Of a stretch of DNA of 25,244 nt, positions 14,663-21,940 are shown piece by piece; the stretch's first letter is position 1; the number at the start of each line of letters is the position of its first letter. The position numbers and the translations under genes were made by a program. The stretch lies in the NCBI GenBank assembly GCA_045593725.1, contig JAZNXE010000004.1, forward strand, positions 1 through 25,244. The letters are read 5' to 3'. This stretch comes from HGM12713 sp045593725. Its GTDB lineage: Bacteria; Bacillota; Clostridia; Oscillospirales; CAG-272. Under the pieces are notes generated by a model. That model ran no database searches. It was not told the DNA's origin and was given only the letters and a program-made list of their open reading frames with translations.

Positions 14663-16273
14663 ATGACTCTTGGTGAAAAGATAATGCAGCTGCGTGTAGC
14701 CGCAGATATGACTCAGGAAGAAATGGCTGAGAAGCTGTCCGTATCAAGACAATCTGTTTCAAAATGGGAGATAAATCAAGCTCTGCCCCAAATAGATAAG
14801 GTGCTCTTGCTTTGTGAGATTTTCAACGTATCTACCGATGAGCTTCTGAAAGAAAAGATAACTATCAATACGGGAAAGAGAAAAAATAAATATTTCGGAA
14901 CCGACGGATTTCGCGGTGAGGCTAACGTAAACCTTACCTCTATGCAGGCGTATAAGGTAGGCCGTTTTCTTGGTTGGTACTATTCTTCGGCTCTTTCGGG
15001 CACAAAAAATGCCGGATACCGTCCGAAAATAGTCATAGGTAAGGATACCAGACGCTCAAGCTATATGCTTGAATATTCCATAGTTGCGGGAATAACAGCG
15101 TCGGGCGCTGATGCGTATATGCTTCACGTTACCACCACCCCCAGTGTATCCTACGTTACACGTCAGGATGAATTCGACTGCGGAATTATGATAACCGCGT
15201 CCCACAACCCTTTTTATGACAATGGAATAAAGGTTATAAACAAATACGGTGAGAAGCTTGATGACCAAACAACCGAGCTTATAGAGGCGTATATGGACGG
15301 AGATATGTCTGCTCTTGGCATTGTAGGCGACGACCTTCCCTTGGCTCAGAGAGAACGCATTGGATGTATAGTTGACTACGTGGCAGGCAGAAATCGTTAC
15401 GTCGCTTACCTTATCTCCTTGGCATCTCACTCTTACAGACATCTTCGTATAGGTATCGACTGCGCTAACGGAGCATCATGGATGATAGCCAACGCTGTGT
15501 TCAGCGCTCTTGGCGCTCAGACCGTGGTTATCGGCGCACAGCCCGACGGACTTAACGTAAATACCGACTGCGGTTCTACACATATGGAGCGTCTGTGCAA
15601 TACCGTAAAGGAACAGCACTTGGATCTGGGCTTTGCCTTCGACGGTGACGCCGACAGATGTATAGCGGTTGATGAGAACGGAAATATTATAGACGGCGAC
15701 GCTATAATGTATATTCTCGGAAAGCGTCTTAAGTCCCGCGGAATGCTCAACGATGATACACTGGTAGCGACTGTTATGTCTAATAGCGGGTTCTTTGAGT
15801 CGCTCAAAAAGGTAGGCATCAAGTGTGAGCAGACTACGGTAGGCGACAGGTTCGTTTACGAGTGTATGCAGAAAAACGACTTCAGCCTTGGCGGAGAGCA
15901 GTCGGGACACATAATCCTTAAGAAGTACGCTACTACTGGTGACGGTCTGCTTACCGCTATTATGCTTACAGAGGAGGTCTGCGACAGCAAATCCACTCTT
16001 GCCAAGCTTTGCGAGGAGCTTAAGCTCTATCCCCAATTTATGAAAAATCTCCGCGTAAAGGATAAATCCGCTGTTATGGCTGACGGAAAGGTTCTTGAAG
16101 CTCTTAAATCAGTAGATGAGGAAATCGACGGAAAGGGAAGAGCGCTTCTGCGTCAGAGCGGAACAGAGCCTGTTATCAGAGTTATGATAGAGGCGGAAAC
16201 CGAGGAGAAGTGCAACGAATATATAAAGAGAATTGCCGACGTTATAATAGAGAGAGGTCATTGTGTTGAATAA
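14663..16273 (+). CDS. XRE-type HTH fused to a phosphoglucosamine/phosphoglucomutase-family enzyme
   Basis: This 536-residue fusion has two clear parts. Residues 1-64 are a Cro/C1-type helix-turn-helix (TQEEMAEKLSVSRQSVSKWE, 17-36). Residues from about 74 on form a complete alpha-D-phosphohexomutase, with FGTDGFRGE (78-86), the phosphoserine loop TASHNP (178-183, Ser180), the metal loop DGDADR (327-332), the sugar loop GEQSGH (411-416) and the phosphate-binding RQSGTEP (497-503). The opening FGTDGFRG and the GEQSGH loop favour GlmM, which converts glucosamine-6-phosphate to glucosamine-1-phosphate for cell wall precursors. AAAGGAG lies 7 nt upstream of the ATG, and the frame is continuous across the junction. 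It overlaps the next gene by 11 bp. The fused HTH suggests a moonlighting regulator or a stabilising domain. Confidence 0.9.
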   Translation: MTLGEKIMQLRVAADMTQEEMAEKLSVSRQSVSKWEINQALPQIDKVLLLCEIFNVSTDELLKEKITINTGKRKNKYFGTDGFRGEANVNLTSMQAYKVGRFLGWYYSSALSGTKNAGYRPKIVIGKDTRRSSYMLEYSIVAGITASGADAYMLHVTTTPSVSYVTRQDEFDCGIMITASHNPFYDNGIKVINKYGEKLDDQTTELIEAYMDGDMSALGIVGDDLPLAQRERIGCIVDYVAGRNRYVAYLISLASHSYRHLRIGIDCANGASWMIANAVFSALGAQTVVIGAQPDGLNVNTDCGSTHMERLCNTVKEQHLDLGFAFDGDADRCIAVDENGNIIDGDAIMYILGKRLKSRGMLNDDTLVATVMSNSGFFESLKKVGIKCEQTTVGDRFVYECMQKNDFSLGGEQSGHIILKKYATTGDGLLTAIMLTEEVCDSKSTLAKLCEELKLYPQFMKNLRVKDKSAVMADGKVLEALKSVDEEIDGKGRALLRQSGTEPVIRVMIEAETEEKCNEYIKRIADVIIERGHCVE

Positions 16274-16928
16274 GCAGGTAAAAACAACAGAGCTTTTCGA
16301 GTGCCAGACTCCCTATCTTAAGAAGCTCTTTGAAGAGGCTGAATATCCTTGGGAGATGCTCCCTAAGATAAAAGAATACATCAAGACTCTTATAGCGGAG
16401 GGACTTGAGGGCTTTACCGAAATATCAGAGGGTGTTTGGGTTGGTAAGGACGTTAAGATATATCCTACCGTTACTATTGAGGCTCCCGCCATTATCGGAC
16501 ACGGAACAGAGATACGCCCCGGCGCGTTTATCAGAGGAAGCGTTATAACGGGAGAGAATTGCGTTATAGGCAACTCCAGTGAGCTCAAGAACTGTGTATT
16601 GCTCAATAAGGTTCAGGTACCCCACTATAATTATGTGGGTGACTCGGTGCTTGGAAATTACGCGCACATGGGCGCAGGCTCTATATGCTCTAACCTCAAG
16701 AGCGACGGAAAGGCAGTAGTCATTCACGGTGATGAGGACTATGCTACGGGACTTCGTAAGATAGGAGGAATTCTCGGCGACCACGCGGATATCGGATGCG
16801 GATGCGTTCTTAATCCGGGAACGGTAGTAGGGAAGAACACCTCTGTATATCCCCTTAACGCGCTTCGAGGAGTTTTCCCCGAGGGTTGTATCGTTAAGAG
16901 TATGGATAATATCGTGAAAAGAAGATAA
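16263..16928 (+). CDS. Left-handed beta-helix sugar-phosphate acetyltransferase-like protein (GlmU C-domain type)
   Basis: This 221-residue protein has hexapeptide repeats typical of the left-handed beta-helix from about residue 60 to 200 (for example IIGHGTEIRPGAFI and IGCGCVLNPGTVVG). PHYNYVGDSVLGNYAHMGAG resembles the acetyltransferase region of GlmU and of archaeal sugar-1-phosphate enzymes. There is no nucleotidyltransferase domain, so it is not a whole GlmU. Paired with the GlmM-like gene it could acetylate glucosamine-1-phosphate, but the substrate is inferred. The start is GTG with GAGAGG 5 nt upstream, overlapping the preceding gene by 11 bp. Such standalone proteins are often mislabelled as UDP-GlcNAc pyrophosphorylases. 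Confidence 0.87.
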   Translation: MLNKQVKTTELFECQTPYLKKLFEEAEYPWEMLPKIKEYIKTLIAEGLEGFTEISEGVWVGKDVKIYPTVTIEAPAIIGHGTEIRPGAFIRGSVITGENCVIGNSSELKNCVLLNKVQVPHYNYVGDSVLGNYAHMGAGSICSNLKSDGKAVVIHGDEDYATGLRKIGGILGDHADIGCGCVLNPGTVVGKNTSVYPLNALRGVFPEGCIVKSMDNIVKRR

Positions 16929-16933
16929 GAAAA

Positions 16934-16958
16934 GGGGCTGCTTCATTTAGACGCAGAA
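16934..16958 (+). repeat. Post-stop repeat motif, copy A (after the beta-helix gene)
   Basis: A 25-nt motif starting GGGGCTGCTTCATTTAG lies 5 bp after the stop codon, in gene orientation. It matches the first 24 nt of copy B (17129-17152, minus) with one inserted base and the start of copy C (24943, plus) more loosely. After it the sequence differs from the other copies, with its own hairpin GGCGTAC/GTACGCC (about 16978-16995). It may aid 3' end formation of the plus-strand operon. Confidence 0.8.
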
Positions 16959-17034
16959 GTCGTGATTTGGTTCTCGTCGGCGTACAAAGGTACGCCAGAG
17001 GCCAAAACGCGGCTAAAAAACACACATAAAAATC

Positions 17035-17052
17035 GAAATTCGCAAGAATTTC
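17035..17052. repeat. Small perfect palindromic hairpin in the convergent intergenic region
   Basis: GAAATTC (17035-17041) and GAATTTC (17046-17052) flank a GCAA tetraloop. It lies between the convergent beta-helix and cotJC genes, next to the B element, and could add to transcript end stability. Confidence 0.6.
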
Positions 17053-17152
17053 TACAAAAAACACCGCTTTACTACCAAATCCTGATAGCAAAGCGGTATT
17101 TTCTATTATTTACTTTCGTGCGTTTTTATTCTGCGCTAAATGAAGCAGCCCC
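17046..17152 (-). repeat. Post-stop repeat, copy B, with the cotJ terminator
   Basis: Read on the minus strand, this 107-nt element begins 10 bp after the cotJC stop. It has the conserved start GGGGCTGCTTCATTTAGCGC, an A-rich spacer and a hairpin (CCGCTTT with AAAGCGG at 17090-17096 and 17064-17070, plus inner TAG/CTA pairs). A GTGTTTTTTG tail follows. It aligns along its whole length with copy C (24943-25051). The hairpin and U tail make it a good intrinsic terminator for the cotJ operon. Confidence 0.85.
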
Positions 17153-17162
17153 AAAATATTGC

Positions 17163-17777
17163 TTAACAGCCTTTCTTGCAATCCTTGTCAAAGCCGGGGT
17201 TGCAGGCGTAGAAGTTTTTGGAGTTCAGATTATCCTGAGCTATTCTCATAGCGTCGCCAAAGCGCTGGAAGTGAACTATCTCGCGCTGACGCAGGAACTT
17301 GATGACGTCGTTAACGTCGGGGTCGTCGGAAAGACGGAGAATATTGTCATAGGTCGTGCGAGCCTTCTGCTCAGCCGCCAGGTCCTCGTGGAGGTCGGTG
17401 AGGATATCTCCCTTGATGCCGACGTACTTCATATCAAAGGGGACGCCTGATGCCGCTACGGGATAAGCGCTATTGGTATGGTCCACGAAGTAGGTGGCAA
17501 AGGGTGTGCCGTCTATCTGGTCCATAGAGAGATTTTTGGTAAGCTGGTGAATAATAGCCGCGATGATTTCCAAGTGCGCCAGCTCCTCAGTTCCGATATC
17601 GGTTAGTATTCCCGTTACCTTGTCGTAGGGGCAGGAGTATCTTTGATGAAGGTATCTCATTGATGCCGCAAGCTCTCCATCGGGGCCGCCAAGCTGTGAA
17701 ATTATTATCCCTGCCAGATTAGGATTGGGATTTTTTATTTTTACGGGGTATTGAAGTTTCTTCTCATATAACCACAT
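17163..17777 (-). CDS. cotJC: Spore coat manganese catalase family protein CotJC
   Basis: This 204-residue coat protein belongs to the manganese catalase family, which breaks down hydrogen peroxide at a di-manganese site. All five ligands seen in Lactobacillus plantarum Mn-catalase have counterparts with the same spacing: Glu35, Glu65, His68, Glu136 and His169 (motifs EELAHLE and REIVHFQRF). It may thus be catalytically active rather than only structural. AGAAAGG precedes the ATG and the gap to the cotJB stop is 23 bp. It ends with a Cys-rich tail (ACNPGFDKDCKKGC), which could cross-link in the coat. CotJ proteins are made in the mother cell under sigma-E in Bacillus. Confidence 0.96.
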   Translation of the reverse strand: MWLYEKKLQYPVKIKNPNPNLAGIIISQLGGPDGELAASMRYLHQRYSCPYDKVTGILTDIGTEELAHLEIIAAIIHQLTKNLSMDQIDGTPFATYFVDHTNSAYPVAASGVPFDMKYVGIKGDILTDLHEDLAAEQKARTTYDNILRLSDDPDVNDVIKFLRQREIVHFQRFGDAMRIAQDNLNSKNFYACNPGFDKDCKKGC

Positions 17778-17800
17778 TGTCAGTTTCCTTTCTCACCTGA

Positions 17801-18169
17801 TCAGGTATTTGCTTCGTATTCCCAAGGCCAGGGGGCATCGGTCCAGTTCCAATTATCCGACGTATTGCTCATATTGCTTATAGGAGCGCCTGCTTCTCCA
17901 AGCATTTTTACAAGCTTTTCTCTTTCGCAGAGAAGCTCGCGGTAGCGCGCCATAGCTTTTTGGCAGTGGGGATAAACGTCAAGATAGAGAACGCTTTCTA
18001 TCAAGGAGAAGTCAACCGCTTGAAGCTTTGAAATAAGCATCTTTGCGTTTTTGTCGTAGGAGGGGTTACGGTTGCTTCTTTCCTCGTTACAGTCATTGCA
18101 GCTGTAATCTCTTGCGTTTATTCCATTATACATATTCATTTTAGGGCTTCTGTTCATACGGTTAACCAC
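17801..18169 (-). CDS. cotJB: Spore coat protein CotJB
   Basis: This 122-residue coat protein has the CotJB core LISKLQAVDFSLIESVLYLD (about 50-70) followed by YPHCQKAMARYRELLCE, and ends in a Trp-rich segment (NWNWTDAPWPWEYE). The reading frame is open much further upstream. I place the start at GTG 18167-18169 because AAAGGAGG lies 8 nt upstream, and the GTG overlaps the cotJA stop by 8 bp, giving coupled translation. An ATG four codons further in is the fallback but would sit 20 nt from the binding site. The N-terminal region is longer than in Bacillus CotJB and contains CNDC. Confidence 0.92.
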   Translation of the reverse strand: MVNRMNRSPKMNMYNGINARDYSCNDCNEERSNRNPSYDKNAKMLISKLQAVDFSLIESVLYLDVYPHCQKAMARYRELLCEREKLVKMLGEAGAPISNMSNTSDNWNWTDAPWPWEYEANT

Positions 18170-18482
18170 GGCAATTTCCTCCTTTGGACACTCTTCTGCT
18201 TCCTGTAAAGGGAAGGTCAAGCTTTGAGAAGACAGTTCCTCTCTTGAGGGCGGTGTCAACGTCGTACAGGTCGTCAAATTCCTGAAGGGGAGCATAAACC
18301 GAAGCGAGAGGATGGTCAACCAGACCCCAGCTTCTGCTGTTATTGTCGCATCCCGAGTGGCAGTCGCTTCTTCTGTCGCTGCCTTCGCGCTCACAGGAGG
18401 GACAACTGTTTCCTCTTCCTTCAAGCATCATACGAAGGAGGGCGTCGTTGCATCCGCCTATCATATTGTCATCTTTGTACAT
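18162..18482 (-). CDS. cotJA: Spore coat associated protein CotJA
   Basis: This 106-residue protein carries the CotJA pattern LASVYAPLQEFDDLYDVDTA followed by LKRGTVFSKLDLPF in its second half. The first half has an unusual Cys-rich stretch (CPSCEREGSDRRSDCHSGC) that may bind metal or form disulfides in the coat. I chose the ATG at 18480-18482, with AAAGG 10 nt upstream; the TTG three codons earlier is too close to that site. It is the first gene of cotJA-cotJB-cotJC, which in Bacillus is sigma-E dependent and affects inner coat layers. Confidence 0.9.
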   Translation of the reverse strand: MYKDDNMIGGCNDALLRMMLEGRGNSCPSCEREGSDRRSDCHSGCDNNSRSWGLVDHPLASVYAPLQEFDDLYDVDTALKRGTVFSKLDLPFTGSRRVSKGGNCRG

Positions 18483-18535
18483 ACAAGTCAAACCTTTCTG
18501 TTGTTTTCTGGCAAGTAGATACTTGCTCTATGTAC

Positions 18536-18543
18536 AGTGTATG
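18536..18543 (-). promoter_or_regulatory. Candidate sigma-E -10 element of the cotJ operon
   Basis: On the minus strand CATACACT matches the sigma-E -10 consensus CATACAMT exactly. No good -35 element lies 14-15 nt upstream, so the call is tentative. It lies in the 75-bp spacer between the obg terminator and cotJA. A leader hairpin GCAAGTA/TACTTGC (18511-18526) follows. Confidence 0.5.
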
Positions 18544-18570
18544 CAGTAAAGCAACAGGAGGACAAAAAAT

Positions 18571-18597
18571 ATCCCCCGCGGCAACGCCGCGGGGGAT
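18571..18597 (-). terminator. Terminator of the DUF512-der-HAD-obg operon
   Basis: A perfect 12-bp GC-rich hairpin, ATCCCCCGCGGC (18571-18582) with GCCGCGGGGGAT (18586-18597), is followed on the minus strand by ATTTTTTG. It lies 18 bp after the obg stop. Confidence 0.95.
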
Positions 18598-18614
18598 AAG
18601 CTTTGCTTTTTTGT

Positions 18615-19895
18615 TTATTTTACGTAATCGAATTCAAAGCCGTATATGGATACGGTCATTCCGTCGGTACATCCCTTAGCTTCAAGAAGCTCAAAAACTC
18701 CGCTCTTTTTCAGGACTCTCTGGAAGAAGTTGAGTGATTCGTAATCCTCAAAATTGACCTGACCCACAAGGTTATACAGCCACTCGCCCTCTACGTAGAA
18801 GGTATCGTTCTCTCTTCGTATAACTGTATCGTGGGAAGCTCCAACGTATGCGTCCTCGGGCTGATATTCCGCCTCGTAGATGAGCATAGGAGGAAGCTCC
18901 TTGAGCATTGATGCGGCTTTTTTTATCGTTTCGTCAAGCCCTTTACCCGTTATTGCGGACACATATACAAGCTCCCAGCCGTTATCCTTTACAAATTCCT
19001 CAAATTCATCTATATCCACCCTCTCGGTGTCGAGCATATCCACCTTGTTCGCTACGATTATCTGAGGGCGGGAGGCCAGCTCTGGGCTGTACCGCTTTAA
19101 CTCATAGTTGATATTTTTAATATCGTCGATAGGGTCTCTGTATTCGGTAGCGGATATATCTACAACATGGAGAAGAAGTCGGCATCTGTCAACATGTCGC
19201 AGAAATGCGTGACCGAGTCCCGCGCCGTCCGCCGCACCCTCGATAAGTCCGGGTATATCCGCGGCAACGAATCCCGATTCCTCACCCGTAGAAACAACGC
19301 CGAGATTGGGCGAGAGGGTAGTGAAGTGATAGTCGGCTATCTTTGGCTTTGCGGCGCTTATACGCGCGAGAATAGAGGATTTTCCAACGCTGGGATATCC
19401 GATAAGACCAACATCCGCAAGCATTTTAAGCTCAAGAATGAGGTTTTTCTCCTCACCCTTCTTTCCGCTTTTCGCAAACATAGGTATCTGTCTTGTGGCG
19501 GTAGCGAAATGACGGTTTCCCCAACCGCCCTTACCGCCCTTACAGCATACGTAGTCAGCTCCGTCGTTTTCGGTCATATCGTGAATTATCTTTCCTGTTT
19601 CCTCATCTCTTATGAGTGTTCCGGGGGGAACAGAGATTATCATATCCTTAGCGGTAGCGCCGTGTATCTTGCCGCCCTTGCCGTTATCTCCGTTTTCGGC
19701 GATAAATTTGTGCTTATATCTGAAGGCGAGGAGGGTATTACAGCCCTTGTCAACCCGGAAAACTATATTCCCTCCGTGACCGCCGTCACCTCCGTCGGGA
19801 CCGCCGTGGGAAACGTATTTCTCGCGGTGAAAAGCTACCGCTCCGTTTCCTCCGTCCCCCGCCTTTACATAAATTTTTACGTTATCTACAAACAT
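18615..19895 (-). CDS. obg: GTPase Obg (ObgE/CgtA)
   Basis: This essential ribosome-associated GTPase acts in large-subunit assembly and stress control; in Bacillus it is also needed for sporulation initiation. The 426 residues divide into the glycine-rich Obg domain (1-158, for example DGGDGGHGGNIVF), the G domain and a C-terminal OCT domain (about 345-426). The G domain has P-loop GYPSVGKSS (166-174), DIPG (213-216), NKVD (283-286) and SA (313-314). The P-loop usually reads GFPNVGKST; the changes here are mild. AGAGG lies 5 nt before the ATG. It is the last gene of a four-gene operon, 3 bp after the HAD gene, and a strong terminator follows. Confidence 0.97.
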   Translation of the reverse strand: MFVDNVKIYVKAGDGGNGAVAFHREKYVSHGGPDGGDGGHGGNIVFRVDKGCNTLLAFRYKHKFIAENGDNGKGGKIHGATAKDMIISVPPGTLIRDEETGKIIHDMTENDGADYVCCKGGKGGWGNRHFATATRQIPMFAKSGKKGEEKNLILELKMLADVGLIGYPSVGKSSILARISAAKPKIADYHFTTLSPNLGVVSTGEESGFVAADIPGLIEGAADGAGLGHAFLRHVDRCRLLLHVVDISATEYRDPIDDIKNINYELKRYSPELASRPQIIVANKVDMLDTERVDIDEFEEFVKDNGWELVYVSAITGKGLDETIKKAASMLKELPPMLIYEAEYQPEDAYVGASHDTVIRRENDTFYVEGEWLYNLVGQVNFEDYESLNFFQRVLKKSGVFELLEAKGCTDGMTVSIYGFEFDYVK

Positions 19896-19898
19896 TTT

Positions 19899-20591
19899 TT
19901 ACCTCTGTATGCCAAGCTTTGTGAGTATATCCCTCCACTTGGTAAAGTCGTTATATTCGCCATCACAGCTCTCTCCCTCGGGCAGCGGGCTGGGAAGGTC
20001 CTTCTCATATACGCAGACTATGGCGCCCGCATTTGCTCTTTGCGCGGCGATAACTCCGCTTCTTCCGTCTTCAAATACGGCACATTCCGAAGCATCCAGC
20101 CCCAACTTTTTTGCCGCGAGGATATATATATCAGGCTCGGGCTTGCCCTTGAATGAGCCGTCGGTATATACCATATTATTTTCGTCAAACCATCTTCCAA
20201 GCCCCATATGCTTCATATAGAACTCTATATTATCAGGACCCGCGCCCGTGGCAAGGGCATAGGGAATACCGTTTTTCTTAAGATAATCCAGCATTTCCTC
20301 AACACCTGCCGTATATTTCATAAGCTCGGGGTGGTCAAGGCAGAACCGTCTGTATCTGCTCTCCTTATCGTCTGCAAAGGCTTCCCAGTCTGTGTCGTGC
20401 TCGTTCTTAGCAAAGTACGTGGCGTATATGCTGGGATTGCTTCGACCGAATATATTCGCAACTATGAATTCAGCAGTTGGCGGCTCCTTGCCTCTCTCGG
20501 CAAAATAGTCCTGAAAGATACTGATATGCATCTTACTGTCGAAAAACAGAGTTCCGTTAAAGTCAAAGAGTATGCCTTTTACCTTTTTCAT
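19899..20591 (-). CDS. HAD family phosphatase (beta-phosphoglucomutase/phosphoglycolate phosphatase-like)
   Basis: This 230-residue soluble hydrolase has the HAD motifs: nucleophile Asp10 in DFNGT (10-14), Thr in ALATGAGPDN, Lys in FKGKPEPDIYILAAKK and FEDGRSGVIAAQRA for Mg binding. A cap domain occupies about residues 17-100. The second residue of the DxD pair is Asn12 rather than Asp, a change found in some HAD enzymes that may alter acid-base catalysis. The substrate is unknown; sugar phosphates are likely. It overlaps the der stop by one base (TAATG) and lies 3 bp upstream of obg. The ribosome binding site is weak, which fits coupled translation from der. Confidence 0.9.
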   Translation of the reverse strand: MKKVKGILFDFNGTLFFDSKMHISIFQDYFAERGKEPPTAEFIVANIFGRSNPSIYATYFAKNEHDTDWEAFADDKESRYRRFCLDHPELMKYTAGVEEMLDYLKKNGIPYALATGAGPDNIEFYMKHMGLGRWFDENNMVYTDGSFKGKPEPDIYILAAKKLGLDASECAVFEDGRSGVIAAQRANAGAIVCVYEKDLPSPLPEGESCDGEYNDFTKWRDILTKLGIQR

Positions 20592-21919
20592 TATTTTTCG
20601 TCGCCTTTCATTCTTATTACCAGCTTTATTGGCGTGCCGTTAAAGCCGAAGGTCTGTCTCAGGCAGTTTTCAAGATATCTCTGGTAGGAAAAGTGGAAAA
20701 GCTCGGCATCGTTACAGAATATAACGAAGGTAGGCGGAGCTACCGACACCTGTGTCATATAATATATTTTAAGTCGCTTACCCTTGTCCGAGGGGGGCTG
20801 CACCTTCATTGTAGCCTCTGAGAGCACGTCGTTGAGCATTCCCGTGGATATGCGGGTATTGGCTTGATTGTGAACGTACTTGATGTGGTCAAAGAGAGTA
20901 GATATCCGCTGTCCAGTCAGGGCGGAAACATAGACGATAGGAGCATAGGGCATATATGCCAGAGCGGTGCGTATTCTTTCATTAAAGCGGTTTACTGTGG
21001 AATTATCCTTCTCTATGGAATCCCATTTGTTTACCACGATTATAGAGGCCTTGCCCGATTCGTGAGCAATTCCCGCAATTTTTTCGTCCTGCTCGGTGAT
21101 GCCCGTAGCCGCGTCTATCATAATGAGACAGACGTCTGCTCTCTCCACAGCCATGTGAGCGCGGAGAACGCTGTATTTTTCTATCTTGTCGTTTATCTTG
21201 GAGGCTCTGCGGATACCTGCCGTATCAATAAAGGTGAACTTCTGTCCCTCTATTTCTACCTGAGTATCTACCGCATCTCTCGTAGTTCCCGCTATATTGG
21301 AAACTATAAGGCGCTCCTGACCTACTATTTTATTGATTATAGAGGATTTTCCCGCGTTAGGTTTGCCTATTACCGCCACCTTGATGCTGTCGTCCTCTTC
21401 CTCGGTATCTATTCCTGCGGGTAGCTTTTTGAGCACCTCGTCAAGCAGGTCGCCGGTACCGCTTCCGTGTACCGAGGAAACGGCTATTGGCTCGACCTCA
21501 AAGCCAAGCTCATAAAATTCGTAAAATTCAAAGGGTACTCCGCCCACGCTGTCGCATTTGTTGATGCAGGGAATAATGGGCTTTCCGCTCTTTTGGAGCA
21601 TTATGGCGATATCTCTGTCGTCGGCTGTAAGCCCTGTGCGCACGTCGCACATAAATATTATAACGTCGGCGCTCTCAATAGCAACCTCTGCCTGAAAGCG
21701 CATCTGCTTCAGGATTATATCGTCTGTTTTTGGCTCTATACCTCCCGTGTCGATAACAACAAGCTTTTTACCGCACCATTCGGTTTCTCCGTATATGCGG
21801 TCACGGGTAACACCGGGGGTATCCTCCACGATGGAGCGGCGCTCTCCGATAAGCTTATTAAAAAGTGTGCTTTTGCCCACGTTAGGTCTGCCAACAATAG
21901 CAATGATAGGCTTTGCCAT
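20591..21919 (-). CDS. der: Ribosome biogenesis GTPase Der (EngA)
   Basis: This tandem-GTPase protein is needed for 50S ribosome assembly. The 442 residues contain two G domains and a C-terminal KH-like domain. The first has P-loop GRPNVGKST (10-18), DTPG and NKCD (120-123). The second has P-loop GKPNAGKSS (185-193), DTAG and NKWD (297-300). The KH-like domain starts at about 350 and includes KIYYMTQVSVAPPTFVIFCN. Length is normal. GGAAGG lies about 10 nt upstream of the ATG. It is 21 bp after the DUF512 gene. The presence of two assembly GTPases (der and obg) in one operon suggests growth-linked expression. Confidence 0.97.
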   Translation of the reverse strand: MAKPIIAIVGRPNVGKSTLFNKLIGERRSIVEDTPGVTRDRIYGETEWCGKKLVVIDTGGIEPKTDDIILKQMRFQAEVAIESADVIIFMCDVRTGLTADDRDIAIMLQKSGKPIIPCINKCDSVGGVPFEFYEFYELGFEVEPIAVSSVHGSGTGDLLDEVLKKLPAGIDTEEEDDSIKVAVIGKPNAGKSSIINKIVGQERLIVSNIAGTTRDAVDTQVEIEGQKFTFIDTAGIRRASKINDKIEKYSVLRAHMAVERADVCLIMIDAATGITEQDEKIAGIAHESGKASIIVVNKWDSIEKDNSTVNRFNERIRTALAYMPYAPIVYVSALTGQRISTLFDHIKYVHNQANTRISTGMLNDVLSEATMKVQPPSDKGKRLKIYYMTQVSVAPPTFVIFCNDAELFHFSYQRYLENCLRQTFGFNGTPIKLVIRMKGDEK

Positions 21920-21940
21920 TAGTATTCACCTTCCTTTATT

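Noticed and set aside
16934..17152. Possible MITE with 24-nt terminal inverted repeats between the beta-helix gene and cotJC
   Set aside because: The two ends match, but copy C after the DUF3794 gene has only one end and still aligns over the full 107 nt of copy B. Two head-on 3' elements of convergent genes explain this better, and no target duplication is visible.
16928..17162. CRISPR or phage attachment site in the repeat-rich intergenic regions
   Set aside because: No regularly spaced direct repeats, no cas or integrase genes, and the tRNA 3' ends are not duplicated in the window.
18170..18424. Longer CotJB starting at 18424 (207 residues)
   Set aside because: The added N-terminal part overlaps cotJA in another frame and has no family resemblance, whereas a strong ribosome binding site precedes the GTG at 18169.
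19167..20156. Long plus-strand open frame (329 codons) opposite obg and the HAD gene
   Set aside because: It spans the junction of two well supported genes on the other strand, and its translation resembles no protein family; shadow frame.
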